Source of the DNA: Paenibacillus sp. RC67 | GTDB taxonomy: Bacteria; Bacillota; Bacilli; Paenibacillales; NBRC-103111 | DNA: 64,000 bases | Reading direction: 5' to 3' | Assembly (NCBI RefSeq): GCF_030020805.1 | Contig: NZ_CP125098.1 | Location: 2,871,001-2,935,000, forward strand | In this document: positions 21,408 to 30,159 of the stretch, piece after piece | How positions within the stretch are numbered: the stretch's first letter is position 1 | Layout of the letters: each line of letters opens with the position of its first letter | Made by a program: the position numbers and the translations under genes | Notes under the pieces: model-generated | Told to the model about the DNA's origin: nothing | Seen by the model: the letters and a program-made list of their open reading frames with translations, nothing else | Databases searched by the model: none

Positions 21408-21437
21408 TTTACTTTTATAGTACACCTGTGCTATACT
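21408..21437 (+). promoter_or_regulatory. Promoter of rpsO
   Basis: TTTACT (21408-21413), 18-base spacer, TATACT (21432-21437) with an upstream TGC extended -10. It lies in the ribF-rpsO gap and gives rpsO its own transcript with a leader of about 105 bases. Confidence 0.65.
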
Positions 21438-21449
21438 ATAAAACGTTGT

Positions 21450-21517
21450 CGAACCACTAGGGGTTCGGCATGAACCATGGCATGGAGAATCGAGTACTCC
21501 GGCGCTCTCTGGGCCAT
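21450..21517 (+). promoter_or_regulatory. Structured rpsO leader, candidate S15 autoregulatory site
   Basis: A hairpin CGAACC-ACTAGG-GGTTCG (21450-21467) is followed by ATGGC (21477-21481) that can pair with GCCAT (21513-21517), enclosing a GGAG/CTCC stem (21484-21500) and so allowing a branched structure. S15 is known to repress its own mRNA through such leaders in several bacteria. The fold here is drawn by eye. Confidence 0.4.
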
Positions 21518-21549
21518 AGGGGATATCCAATGATGGAGGTGAATGAACA

Positions 21550-21819
21550 ATGGCATTGACACAAGAGCGTAAGCAAGAGTTGATCCAAACGCACAAAACT
21601 CATGAGTCCGATACAGGATCTCCTGAAGTGCAAATCGCAATTCTTACTGAAAATATTGTGAACTTGACTGGCCATTTGAAAACGCACAAGAAGGATCACC
21701 ATTCTCGTCGCGGTCTTTTGAAAATGGTAGGTCAACGCCGTAAACTTTTAACTTATTTGAAAAACAAAGACGTTAAACGTTACAGCGCCCTTATCGAGAA
21801 GCTTGGTCTTCGTAGATAA
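21550..21819 (+). CDS. rpsO: 30S ribosomal protein S15
   Basis: Primary 16S rRNA-binding protein of the 30S platform. The 89-aa sequence has the full S15 pattern: [37 protein letters not shown] and the [22 protein letters not shown]-terminus (landmarks only). ATG at 21550 follows GGAGGTGAATGAACA. It has its own promoter and a strong terminator, and precedes pnp as in most bacteria. Confidence 0.98.
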   Translation: MALTQERKQELIQTHKTHESDTGSPEVQIAILTENIVNLTGHLKTHKKDHHSRRGLLKMVGQRRKLLTYLKNKDVKRYSALIEKLGLRR

Positions 21820-21836
21820 TAGGAATGACTTCAAGG

Positions 21837-21903
21837 AGCAACCACGGTTGTCTGCTGTTCGAGTCCAGTTTGGGCTTGGACAGAGGCAGCGCGGTTGCTT
21901 TTT
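21837..21903 (+). terminator. Terminator after rpsO
   Basis: AGCAACC (21837-21843) pairs with GGTTGCT (21893-21899); inside, GTCCA pairs with TGGAC, giving an extended hairpin, and TTTTT follows. Confidence 0.75.
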
Positions 21904-22077
21904 CGTATGTTTCTTTTAGCAGCAGCGAGATTTATTTCGAAAAAGAAGGAAATACTAGGCATTATGAAGAAGTGTTAGTAGAACCATTCAGCAGCGTGTA
22001 GGAAGAAAGTTTCTTAGTTGAACGGAAGCTATCGCTTACGTAGAAAGTTTCTTAGCAGAAACTCTTAGGAGGATTTT
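21904..22077 (+). promoter_or_regulatory. pnp leader with a 14-base direct repeat and the recurrent leader element
   Basis: AGAAAGTTTCTTAG occurs twice, at 22004-22017 and 22042-22055. The second copy lies within the recurrent leader element: GCTTACGTAG (22034), stem AGTTTC-TTAGCA-GAAACT (22046-22063), CTTA, then GGAGG (22068-22072). The first copy could compete for pairing with GAAACT. No obvious promoter is visible. In other bacteria pnp is autoregulated through its leader. Confidence 0.55.
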
Positions 22078-24180
22078 ATGGAAAAAAGAGTACAAATGGA
22101 TTTGGGCGGACGTCCGTTCATTCTTGAAACCGGTCGTTTAGCTAAACAGGCGAATGCTGCTGTAACCGTACGTTACGGGGATACGGTAGTGCTTTGTACC
22201 GTTACGGCTTCGGCGGAGCCAAAGGATCTTGATTTCTTTCCTTTGACTGTGAACTATGAAGAGCGTCTGTATTCAGTAGGGAAAATCCCTGGGGGATTTA
22301 TTAAACGCGAAGGGCGTCCAAGTGAAAAGGCGATTCTTGCAAGCCGTTTGACAGACCGTCCGATTCGTCCGTTATTCCCTGAAGGATTCCGTAACGATGT
22401 ACAAGTCGTTGCTATCGTCATGAGCGTAGACCAAGAATGCTCGCCTGAGATTGCTGCGATGATAGGGGTTTCCGCAGCGCTTAGCATCTCCGACGTTCCG
22501 TTCAACGGACCCGTTGGCGGTGTTATTGTGGGTCGTGTTGATGGACAATTCGTCATCAATCCTACTTTGGAGCAAGCAGAGAAAAGCGATATTCATCTCG
22601 TAGTAGCAGGAACCAAGGACGCTATTATGATGGTTGAAGCAGGTGCCGATGAAGTACCGGAAGAAGTTATGCTTGAAGCTATCATGTTTGGTCATGACGA
22701 AATCCGCAAGATTGTCGCTACTCAAGAAGAATTGGTCCAGCTTGCTGGTAAGCCGAAGATGGAAGTTAAGCTACATAGCGTAGAAGAGAATGTTAATCGC
22801 GATGTTCGTGCGTACGCACAAGATCGCTTGGTTGAAGCTGTTAAAATTGCGGAAAAGCACGCAAGACAAGAAGCTATTGACGCTATCAATGCTGAAACGG
22901 TAGAGCATTTTAGTGTGCAATATGAGGAAACTCCTGAGAAGCTGAAGGATGTTAAAGAGACTCTGTATGACATCGTTAAAGAAGAAGTTCGTCGTTTGAT
23001 TACTCACGATAAAGTAAGACCAGACGGTCGTGGACTTGACGAAATTCGTCCGATAGAATGCGACATCAATCTGCTTCCTCGTACTCACGGGTCTGGATTG
23101 TTCACTCGTGGTCAGACACAAGCATTAAGCATTTGTACTCTTGGCGCTTTGGGCGATGTACAAATTCTTGATGGCTTGGATCTGGAAGAAACCAAACGCT
23201 TCATGCATCATTACAATTTCCCGCCGTTCAGCGTAGGGGAAGCAAGACCGCTTCGTCCTCCAGGCCGCCGCGAAATTGGTCACGGAGCATTGGGAGAGCG
23301 TGCACTTGAGCCAATTATACCTTCGGAAACCGATTTCCCATACACCATTCGTCTTGTATCCGAGGTATTGGAATCCAATGGGTCTACTTCGCAGGCAAGT
23401 ATTTGCGCAAGTACATTGGCCATGATGGATGCGGGTGTTCCTATTAAAGCTCCTGTAGCCGGTGTTGCCATGGGTCTGATTAAGGATGGAGAGCATTTCT
23501 CAATTTTGACGGACATTCAAGGTATGGAAGACCACCTCGGTGATATGGACTTTAAAGTAGCAGGTACTGCAAGTGGAGTAACAGCACTTCAAATGGATAT
23601 CAAAATTGACGGTATTGATCGTGCCATTCTGACACAAGCGTTAGAACAAGCGAAAACAGGCCGTATGCACATCTTGGGTAAAATGCTCGAACGAATTCAA
23701 CAGCCTAAGTCGCAGTTATCTCCTTACGCACCGAAAATTCTTACCATGCATATCAATCCGGATAAAATCCGCGACGTTATCGGCGCAGGTGGCAAAATCA
23801 TTAACAAGATTATTGAAGAAACCGGCGTGAAAATCGATATTGAACAAGATGGCCGAGTATTTATCGCATCTTCCAATGAGCAGATGAATGATAGAGCTCG
23901 TCAAATTATTGAAGGTATCGTGAAAGAAGTCGTTGTTGGAGAAACGTATCTAGGTACAGTGAAGCGCGTTGAGAAATTCGGAGCCTTCGTAGAAATTTTA
24001 CCTGGCAAAGAAGGTCTGGTTCACATTTCACAGCTTTCTACAGAGCGAGTGGCTAAGGTTGAGGACGTTGTAGCAGTAGGGGATACCATTACTGTAAAAG
24101 TGACCGAAATCGATCAGCAAGGCCGTGTCAACCTGTCTCGTAAAGCTGTACTGGCAGCGCAAGTGCCTGCCCAATCCTAA
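22078..24180 (+). CDS. pnp: Polyribonucleotide nucleotidyltransferase (PNPase)
   Basis: Phosphorolytic 3'-5' exoribonuclease of the RNA degradosome. Two RNase PH domains (about 1-225 and 310-550) flank a helical linker. A KH domain (about 555-615, [19 protein letters not shown]) and an S1 domain (about 620-690, [18 protein letters not shown]) follow. Length 700 aa is normal. ATG 22078 has a good GGAGG site six bases upstream. The gene is preceded by a structured leader. Confidence 0.97.
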   Translation: MEKRVQMDLGGRPFILETGRLAKQANAAVTVRYGDTVVLCTVTASAEPKDLDFFPLTVNYEERLYSVGKIPGGFIKREGRPSEKAILASRLTDRPIRPLFPEGFRNDVQVVAIVMSVDQECSPEIAAMIGVSAALSISDVPFNGPVGGVIVGRVDGQFVINPTLEQAEKSDIHLVVAGTKDAIMMVEAGADEVPEEVMLEAIMFGHDEIRKIVATQEELVQLAGKPKMEVKLHSVEENVNRDVRAYAQDRLVEAVKIAEKHARQEAIDAINAETVEHFSVQYEETPEKLKDVKETLYDIVKEEVRRLITHDKVRPDGRGLDEIRPIECDINLLPRTHGSGLFTRGQTQALSICTLGALGDVQILDGLDLEETKRFMHHYNFPPFSVGEARPLRPPGRREIGHGALGERALEPIIPSETDFPYTIRLVSEVLESNGSTSQASICASTLAMMDAGVPIKAPVAGVAMGLIKDGEHFSILTDIQGMEDHLGDMDFKVAGTASGVTALQMDIKIDGIDRAILTQALEQAKTGRMHILGKMLERIQQPKSQLSPYAPKILTMHINPDKIRDVIGAGGKIINKIIEETGVKIDIEQDGRVFIASSNEQMNDRARQIIEGIVKEVVVGETYLGTVKRVEKFGAFVEILPGKEGLVHISQLSTERVAKVEDVVAVGDTITVKVTEIDQQGRVNLSRKAVLAAQVPAQS

Positions 24181-24206
24181 TGTACTTTACCCATAGCAAG
24201 AACGAT

Positions 24207-24239
24207 AAAGAGTCAGAGTCGTCTGTCTCTTTTTGTTTT
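24207..24239 (+). terminator. Terminator after pnp
   Basis: AAAGAGTCAG pairs with CTGTCTCTTT (one mismatch) and is followed by TTTTGTTTTG. Confidence 0.7.
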
Positions 24240-24325
24240 GCCTAAATAAAGTAACTCAATCTGTCATAATCTTGTCCGAAAAGGCATATGAATGGGACAA
24301 ACGATCTAACGACAGGAGCAAGGTT

Positions 24326-25375
24326 ATGAAACGAGTTCAGGTGTTAGTATTGTCCGGACTTTTTGCAGCCGTATTTTTGGGTATACAGCAGTCTGAGAAT
24401 CTCCAGCTCTTTGTTCAAAATGCAAAGCTTCAAAACGCATTGTCCGCTGCGTCTATTCCTCATCAATGGGATATTTCATCAGCGGCAGCATCCGTTTGGG
24501 GCGGGACGAAGAAACAGCAGCAGGAGCGGCGCGAGGTCCTTGAAGAGAGGATACGCTTGGAAGCACAGAAGCGCTATGTGGCTCCGATCAATGCCAAGAT
24601 AGACCGCGTGTGGAAAGCGATTCCCGGTTATAACGGGCTTGAGGTCGATATGGAGCAATCGCTTGCATTGACCGAACAGCAGCCGAATACGGACAACCTG
24701 AAAATTGTAACCAAAGAGATCAAGCCTGCTATTGGATTGGAGCAGCTCGGGGCACAACCGATTTATAAAGGAAATCCGAATAAGCCCATGGTCTCCTTGA
24801 TGATTAATGTTGCTTGGGGTAATGAGTATGTAGATAAAATGCTCGATGTGCTGGAAAAGGAGAGGGTGCATGCAACGTTCTTTTTTGATGGAAGCTGGTT
24901 AAAAAATAACGTTCCGACGGCACTCCGAATAAAAGAAAAAGGCCATGAACTGTCCAATCATGCTTATTCTCATAAAAACATGAGCGAGCTGTCGAGTACT
25001 AAAGCTTCTGAAGAGATAACAAAGACGCAGCTTTTGCTTGAGAAAGAGTTAGGAGTTCAAAACAAGCTGTTTGCTCCACCATCTGGTGATTTTGATCAAG
25101 AAACGGTGAACATTGCTCATGGGCTCAACCTGCACACGATTCTCTGGACATTGGATACTGTAGATTGGCAAAAACCTGAGCCTATGACTATCGTCCGCAA
25201 AATATCTACTCGAGTGGAACCAGGCTCCTTAATTTTGATGCATCCTACGGCATCCTCAAGCAATGCGCTTCAGCAAATGATTGAAGTTATCAAAAGCAAG
25301 GGGCTTGTTTTGGGCACAGTTAGCGAGTTAATTTCTTCGAATCGTGTTCCTGAAGTTGAGTCTGCTCCACAATAA
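24326..25375 (+). CDS. ylxY: YlxY-type polysaccharide deacetylase family protein (probably catalytically divergent)
   Basis: Exported or membrane-anchored NodB-fold protein. An N-terminal hydrophobic segment (residues about 5-22) is followed by a helical region and a NodB homology domain (about 145-340). In the first NodB motif the usual TFDDG is replaced by INVAWGNE, so the catalytic Asp is missing, while the metal-type motif SNHAYSHKNM is kept. B. subtilis YlxY occupies the same place between pnp and mlpA. ATG 24326 follows CAGGAGCAAGGTT; the longer frame from 24233 covers the terminator and was rejected. Confidence 0.88.
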   Translation: MKRVQVLVLSGLFAAVFLGIQQSENLQLFVQNAKLQNALSAASIPHQWDISSAAASVWGGTKKQQQERREVLEERIRLEAQKRYVAPINAKIDRVWKAIPGYNGLEVDMEQSLALTEQQPNTDNLKIVTKEIKPAIGLEQLGAQPIYKGNPNKPMVSLMINVAWGNEYVDKMLDVLEKERVHATFFFDGSWLKNNVPTALRIKEKGHELSNHAYSHKNMSELSSTKASEEITKTQLLLEKELGVQNKLFAPPSGDFDQETVNIAHGLNLHTILWTLDTVDWQKPEPMTIVRKISTRVEPGSLILMHPTASSSNALQQMIEVIKSKGLVLGTVSELISSNRVPEVESAPQ

Positions 25376-25426
25376 TGGTAATATCATTAAGATACATTCA
25401 GAGAATTTCCGAGGAGGCTCCTTTCA

Positions 25427-26677
25427 TTGAATAAATACGTATTGAACAATGGGCTGCGGGTCATCGTGGAACCGATTCCTACGTGCCGCTCCGTATCTTT
25501 TGGGATTTGGGTGAAGACGGGTTCGCGTAATGAAGATGCGCAGAACAACGGAATCTCCCATTTTATCGAACATATGCTGTTCAAGGGGACAGACCAATAT
25601 TCCGCCAAAGATATTGCTGAAATATTTGATGGCATTGGCGGGAACGTGAACGCGTTCACTTCCAAAGAATATACATGCTATTATGCCAAAGTGCTCGATG
25701 AGCATTTACCTATCGCGGTAGAGGTTCTTGCCGATATGTTTTTCCGTTCTTCCTTTGATCCGACAGAGCTTGAAAAAGAGAAAAATGTTATCTTCGAAGA
25801 GATTTCCATGTACGAGGATACTCCGGATGACATGGTTCATGATTTGATTGCAAAAGCGACTTTCGATGATCATTCCTTGGGTCACACCATCATAGGTACG
25901 GAAGACAACCTAAGTGCGATGAATTCGGATACCCTCCGCCAATATATGAAGGAACAATACTCCATTGATCGTACAGTTATTGCTATCGCTGGCAATGTGG
26001 ATGATAGCTTGATGACTTTGATAGAAAAGCATTTCGGGGCATTCCACAACAGTGGAGTGGAGCAGACGCTAGTCACCCCATCATTCGCAGGAAACCTTAT
26101 GTATCATGAGAAAAAGTCCGAGCAAAACCATATTTGCCTCTCTTTACCAGGCTTGTCTGCCAAAGATGACCGTTTATACGCCATGGTATTATTGAATAAT
26201 GCGATCGGTGGGGGCATGAGCTCCAGGCTGTTCCAGGAAATTCGTGAAAAAAGAGGCATGGCGTACTCCGTTTATTCTTACCATACTTCATATCAAGATG
26301 GCGGTATGTTTACGGTCTATACGGGTACGGCACCGAAGCAGACAGCGGATGTTCTGAAAGTAACAATGGAAATATTAAGCGAGATCAAAGAAAAGGGTCT
26401 GACGGCTGCTGAGTTGAAAAAAGGGAAAGAGCAAATGAAAGGCAGCTTAATCCTGAGCCTCGAGAGCACGAGCAGCAGGATGAACCGATTAGGGAAAAAC
26501 GAGCTGATGCTCGGTAAGCATAATACGATGGATGAAATTATTGAACGAATCGAAAATGTACAGCTTACGGATATTCAAGATATGGCTCGTCATATGATGT
26601 CGGTACCGTTCGCGCTTGCGATGGTCGGACAAAAAAACGATGTCATCGATGGCTTCAGGAGGGATCAACTTGTTTAA
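25427..26677 (+). CDS. mlpA: Zinc peptidase of the M16 (insulinase/MPP) family, MlpA/YmxG type
   Basis: Cytosolic metallopeptidase of the M16B family. The inverted zinc motif HFIEH is at residues 45-49, and the downstream Glu ligand lies in EKEKNVIFEEISMYEDTPDD (about residues 118-136). The second homologous half contains the GGGMSSRLFQEIREKRGMAYSVYS signature (landmark only). TTG start at 25427 follows GAGGAGGCTCC. It is the normal neighbour of ylxY, and dut overlaps its end. Confidence 0.93.
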   Translation: MNKYVLNNGLRVIVEPIPTCRSVSFGIWVKTGSRNEDAQNNGISHFIEHMLFKGTDQYSAKDIAEIFDGIGGNVNAFTSKEYTCYYAKVLDEHLPIAVEVLADMFFRSSFDPTELEKEKNVIFEEISMYEDTPDDMVHDLIAKATFDDHSLGHTIIGTEDNLSAMNSDTLRQYMKEQYSIDRTVIAIAGNVDDSLMTLIEKHFGAFHNSGVEQTLVTPSFAGNLMYHEKKSEQNHICLSLPGLSAKDDRLYAMVLLNNAIGGGMSSRLFQEIREKRGMAYSVYSYHTSYQDGGMFTVYTGTAPKQTADVLKVTMEILSEIKEKGLTAAELKKGKEQMKGSLILSLESTSSRMNRLGKNELMLGKHNTMDEIIERIENVQLTDIQDMARHMMSVPFALAMVGQKNDVIDGFRRDQLV

Positions 26678-27116
26678 TGTTCAAATCAAGCGTCTGCCAG
26701 GCAGCGAGGATATTCAGCTTCCGCAGAAGATGTCGTCCTTGGCAAGCGGATTCGATCTGCATGCGGCTGTAAATGAACCGGTGACATTACAGCCGGGAGA
26801 CCGGATGCTAATACCAACTGGATTTGCGCTTGCGATGCCGGATGAACTGGAAGCACAAATTCGCCCGAGAAGCGGGCTTGCATACAAGAATGGCATTACT
26901 ACATTGAATTCACCAGGTACCATTGATGCCGATTATCGCGGAGAAGTGAAAGTACTTCTTATTAATCACGGCAGAGAGCCTTTTACGATAGAGAGAAACG
27001 AAAGGATTGCCCAAATGGTTTTTCAAGTCGTGCCTGCTGTCCAATTGTCGGAGGTAGACGAACTGTCTGAGACCGTGCGGGGCGCCGGAGGCTTTGGGCA
27101 TACTGGAACCAAATAA
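26670..27116 (+). CDS. dut: dUTP diphosphatase (trimeric dUTPase)
   Basis: Hydrolyses dUTP to dUMP and pyrophosphate. All five dUTPase motifs are visible: ASGFDLHAA, RPRSGLAYKNG, GTIDADYRGEVKV, RIAQMVFQ and RGAGGFGHTG at the C-terminus. TTG at 26670 is chosen because AGGAGGG lies six bases upstream and 148 aa is the family size; the frame extends upstream inside mlpA. It overlaps the mlpA stop by eight bases, where B. subtilis has ymxH. Confidence 0.94.
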   Translation: MFNVQIKRLPGSEDIQLPQKMSSLASGFDLHAAVNEPVTLQPGDRMLIPTGFALAMPDELEAQIRPRSGLAYKNGITTLNSPGTIDADYRGEVKVLLINHGREPFTIERNERIAQMVFQVVPAVQLSEVDELSETVRGAGGFGHTGTK

Positions 27117-27120
27117 TGCG

Positions 27121-27151
27121 AACACCTTCCTGTTAAGGGAGGTGTTTTTTT
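27121..27151 (+). terminator. Terminator 1 after dut
   Basis: AACACCTTCC pairs with GGGAGGTGTT around TGTTAA, and runs into TTTTTTTAT. Confidence 0.85.
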
Positions 27152-27182
27152 ATACATATAGAATTTATAAGTTTCGGGGGCA

Positions 27183-27240
27183 CCCCACAAAGTACCTGAG
27201 TAGCTTCGAAGCTAAAGGCTCCACTTTGTGGGGTTATTTT
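27183..27240 (+). terminator. Terminator 2 between dut and dpaA
   Basis: CCCCACAAAGT (27183-27193) pairs perfectly with ACTTTGTGGGG (27223-27233). The loop holds a further palindrome TAGCTTCGAAGCTA, and TTATTTTATT follows. Together with the hairpin 30 bases upstream it isolates dpaA from vegetative transcription. Confidence 0.85.
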
Positions 27241-27268
27241 ATTCCTAGGCATAAACCTCATGTCTGTA

Positions 27269-27296
27269 ACCCATCTATAGGCGGCCGCATAAGATG
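27269..27296 (+). promoter_or_regulatory. Candidate sigma-K promoter of dpaA
   Basis: AC (27269-27270), 17-base spacer, CATAAGATG (27288-27296), close to the sigma-K pattern AC-N16/17-CATAnnnTA. spoVFA of B. subtilis is known to be sigma-K dependent, which supports the reading. Confidence 0.45.
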
Positions 27297-27332
27297 AGTT
27301 ATCGAAAGCGACTTAGAAAGAGGTGAGATTGA

Positions 27333-28232
27333 ATGCTTACAGGAATTCAAGTGGCTCTCATCGGTGGCGATGCACGCCAGCTTGAAGTTATTCATAAATG
27401 TTCTGAGCTTGATGCTTCCATTATGTTGATCGGCTTTGATAATCTGCAAAATCAATTTAGCGGCATCACCAAGACGGAGCTTAGCCCTGAAGCTCTGGAG
27501 TCATTGGATGCAATCATACTACCCGCTGTAGGTACCGATGATCACGGGAATGTAGAAAGTATTTTTTCTACGTCAGAATTACGTCTTACAGAAGAACATT
27601 TCAAAGCTTTGCCTAAGCATGCCAGAGTATTTACGGGAATGGCAAAGCCTTATTTGCGAAAGCTGTGCTCGCAGTTCTCCATCCGACTGGTCGAACTGTT
27701 CGATAGGGATGATGTAGCTATCTACAACTCCATTCCAACGGCTGAGGGGGCCATCATGATGGCCATTCAAAACACGGATTTTACTATCCACGGCTCTAAT
27801 TCCATGGTACTCGGATTTGGCAGAACCGGTATCACGGTTGCAAGAACTTTACAAGGTTTAGGGGCAAAAGTAAGGGTAGGAGTTAACAAACCGGAATACT
27901 ACGCAAGGGCTTGGGAAATGGGCTTCATCCCTTTTTACACGCAGGATTTGAATGCTCAGGTGGCGAATATTGACTTGCTTTTTAATACAATTCCGTCTAT
28001 GATAATCACAGCACAGATTATTGCCAATATTCCACATCGTGCAGTGATCATTGACTTGGCCTCAAAGCCTGGCGGAACGGATTTTCGTTTTGCTGAGAAG
28101 CGGGGGATCAAGGCTTTGCTTGCGCCAGGACTCCCTGGAATTGTTGCGCCGAAAACAGCCGGTCGCATCATAGCCGACACCTTGAGCCGAATTATTCTTG
28201 AGGATGCAGGACAGAGGAGGAATGTGGAATGA
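27333..28232 (+). CDS. dpaA: Dipicolinate synthase subunit A
   Basis: With DpaB makes dipicolinic acid from a lysine-pathway intermediate in the mother cell during sporulation. The C-terminal half has a Rossmann NAD(P)-binding motif VLGFGRTGITVARTLQGLGAKV (about residues 153-174; landmark). Length 299 aa matches SpoVFA. dpaB starts in its stop codon (ATGA), so the two are coupled. They sit next to asd-dapG-dapA, which provide the substrate. Confidence 0.95.
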   Translation: MLTGIQVALIGGDARQLEVIHKCSELDASIMLIGFDNLQNQFSGITKTELSPEALESLDAIILPAVGTDDHGNVESIFSTSELRLTEEHFKALPKHARVFTGMAKPYLRKLCSQFSIRLVELFDRDDVAIYNSIPTAEGAIMMAIQNTDFTIHGSNSMVLGFGRTGITVARTLQGLGAKVRVGVNKPEYYARAWEMGFIPFYTQDLNAQVANIDLLFNTIPSMIITAQIIANIPHRAVIIDLASKPGGTDFRFAEKRGIKALLAPGLPGIVAPKTAGRIIADTLSRIILEDAGQRRNVE

Positions 28233-28822
28233 ATTGGCAGGGAAAGACTGTGGGTTTTGCCTTAACTGGATCGCATTGTACGTTTGCTGAAGTAATGCCG
28301 CAAATCCAACGATTTGTAGACGCCGGAGCCAAAGTGGTTCCGATCGTTTCGTTTACGATACTTACAACAGATACACGTTTTGGTACTTCTGAGAATTGGC
28401 AGAATCAATTGAAAGAGATAACAGGGAATGATATCATTGCGTCAATTGTAGATGCGGAACCACTGGGGCCGTCCAAATTGCTGGATGTACTTGTCATTGC
28501 GCCTTGCACAGGGAATACGACGAGCAAACTCGCTAATGCAATGACAGAGAGTCCTGTCTTAATGGCCGCGAAAGCGCAGATGCGCAATCAACGGCCTGTT
28601 GTTTTGGCTATATCGACTAATGACGGTCTAGGTCTTAATGCTATGAACATCAGCAAGCTGCTAATAACCAAAAACATATATTTTGTCCCGTTCGGTCAAG
28701 ATGCTCCGGTAGCTAAACCTAATTCTCTTGTTGCACGTATGGATCTGATTATGGAAACCTGTGAAGAGGCATTAGAAGGAAAACAGCTTCAACCGATGGT
28801 AATCGAACGGTTCAATTACTGA
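28229..28822 (+). CDS. dpaB: Dipicolinate synthase subunit B
   Basis: Flavoprotein-fold partner of DpaA. GKTVGFALTGSHCTF near the N-terminus and VLVIAPCTGNTTSKLANAMTE near residue 90 are typical of the flavoprotein/SpoVFB family. Length 197 aa is normal. It overlaps dpaA by four bases and precedes asd by 33 bases. Confidence 0.95.
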   Translation: MNWQGKTVGFALTGSHCTFAEVMPQIQRFVDAGAKVVPIVSFTILTTDTRFGTSENWQNQLKEITGNDIIASIVDAEPLGPSKLLDVLVIAPCTGNTTSKLANAMTESPVLMAAKAQMRNQRPVVLAISTNDGLGLNAMNISKLLITKNIYFVPFGQDAPVAKPNSLVARMDLIMETCEEALEGKQLQPMVIERFNY

Positions 28823-28855
28823 TATTGATTATTTGCATAGGGAGAGACGAACAAG

Positions 28856-29896
28856 ATGTCGAGTCAAAAATTATTCAACGTTGCGGTGGTTGGAGCAACA
28901 GGAGCAGTAGGAGAGCAGATCCTTCGTTTGTTGGAAGAACGCAACTTCCCTATTCATGAACTAAAGTTATTGTCTTCGGCTCGTTCTGCTGGAACAAAGC
29001 TAATATTTAAGGGTCAAGAAATCACTGTTCAAGAGGCCACAGCGGATAGCTTTAAAGGCGTGGATATCGCCTTGTTTAGTGCTGGCGGCAGTGTCAGCCT
29101 TGAATTGATTCCGCAAGCCATTGAACATGGAACGGTTTGTATCGACAATACTAGCGCATACCGTATGGATCCTGATACTCCGCTTGTTGTCCCAGAAGTA
29201 AATATCGATAAAATCAATGAGCACAAAGGGGTCATTGCAAATCCTAACTGCTCAACGATTCAAATGGTTGCTGCTTTGAAACCATTATATGACCGCTATG
29301 GTATTACTCGTATTATTGTTTCTACCTATCAGGCAGTATCTGGTGCCGGAGCGCGTGCTATTGATGAAATGCTGCGTCAGTCCAAAGAGGCTTTGGCTGG
29401 AAATCCAGTTGATCCGCAAATATTGCCAGTAGGTGCATTGCCGGTTAAACACCAAATCGCATTTAATGCGATTCCGCAGATCGACAAATTTACAGAAAAT
29501 GGATTTACTTACGAAGAAATGAAAATGATCAACGAAACGAAAAAAATTATGGGTGACGATACACTAGAAGTTACGGCTACTTGTGTGCGCATCCCTGTCG
29601 TTTACGGGCATTCGGAGTCGGTTTATGTCGAATTGAAAGAACATTTTGACATTGAGGAAGTTAAACAATTAATTTCTGAAGCTCCGGGTATTGTACTTCA
29701 GGATAACCCTGCCGAGCAACAGTATCCGCTTGCAACGGATGCTGCTGGCAAGCTCGACACATTCGTTGGTCGTGTACGCCGCGATTTGAGCAATCCACGT
29801 GCTTTGAATATGTGGATCGTTTCTGACAACCTTTTAAAAGGTGCAGCTTGGAATGCCGTGCAAATTGCAGAATATATAGCTATCGAGCAGAATTAA
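28856..29896 (+). CDS. asd: Aspartate-semialdehyde dehydrogenase
   Basis: Reduces aspartyl phosphate to aspartate semialdehyde, the branch point to lysine, threonine and methionine. The NADP loop VGATGAVGEQILRLLEE is at residues 12-28, and the catalytic Cys132 lies in NPNCSTIQM. GAGARAIDEM and the HQIAFN motif are also present. Length 346 aa is normal. The gene is followed by a terminator, which separates it from dapG. Confidence 0.96.
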   Translation: MSSQKLFNVAVVGATGAVGEQILRLLEERNFPIHELKLLSSARSAGTKLIFKGQEITVQEATADSFKGVDIALFSAGGSVSLELIPQAIEHGTVCIDNTSAYRMDPDTPLVVPEVNIDKINEHKGVIANPNCSTIQMVAALKPLYDRYGITRIIVSTYQAVSGAGARAIDEMLRQSKEALAGNPVDPQILPVGALPVKHQIAFNAIPQIDKFTENGFTYEEMKMINETKKIMGDDTLEVTATCVRIPVVYGHSESVYVELKEHFDIEEVKQLISEAPGIVLQDNPAEQQYPLATDAAGKLDTFVGRVRRDLSNPRALNMWIVSDNLLKGAAWNAVQIAEYIAIEQN

Positions 29897-29903
29897 TCGA
29901 GGC

Positions 29904-29935
29904 AGGCTTCCTAACGGAAGCCTAGCTTCTATTTC
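29904..29935 (+). terminator. Terminator after asd
   Basis: AGGCTTCC-TAAC-GGAAGCCT, a perfect 8-bp stem, followed by AGCTTCTATTTC. Confidence 0.75.
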
Positions 29936-30159
29936 ATCATAGGTATGATTAACTTCGTTAAAGCGTTAGCGTTGTGATGAACGTTAGCTATTGGCGATAA
30001 AACTCTACTTATGAACGTCTTCATACATCTCTTAAAAATTCGTCGATAGACGTTATTCACATCCTTTTCTGCTATCAGGGAAGAAGGCAGCTTCCTTATG
30101 AGAGCGGTATAAATGCTTACGAAGACAGCTTTCTTTCGAAAGCCCTTAGGAGGGACCTC
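29936..30159 (+). promoter_or_regulatory. Long dapG leader carrying the recurrent leader element
   Basis: This 224-base gap has no gene. Its last part is the third copy of the recurrent element: GCTTACGAAG (30115), stem GCTTTC-TTTC-GAAAGC (30028+100 = 30128-30143), CCTT, then AGGAGGG (30148-30154). A further small hairpin GAAG-GCAG-CTTC lies at about 30083-30094. I could not fit the lysine riboswitch to it by eye. Confidence 0.55.

Noticed and set aside
29936..30110. Possible lysine riboswitch before dapG
   Set aside because: The position is suggestive, but I could not find the L-box core helices by eye, and the DapG-type isozyme is not usually lysine-riboswitch controlled. A covariance search would decide.
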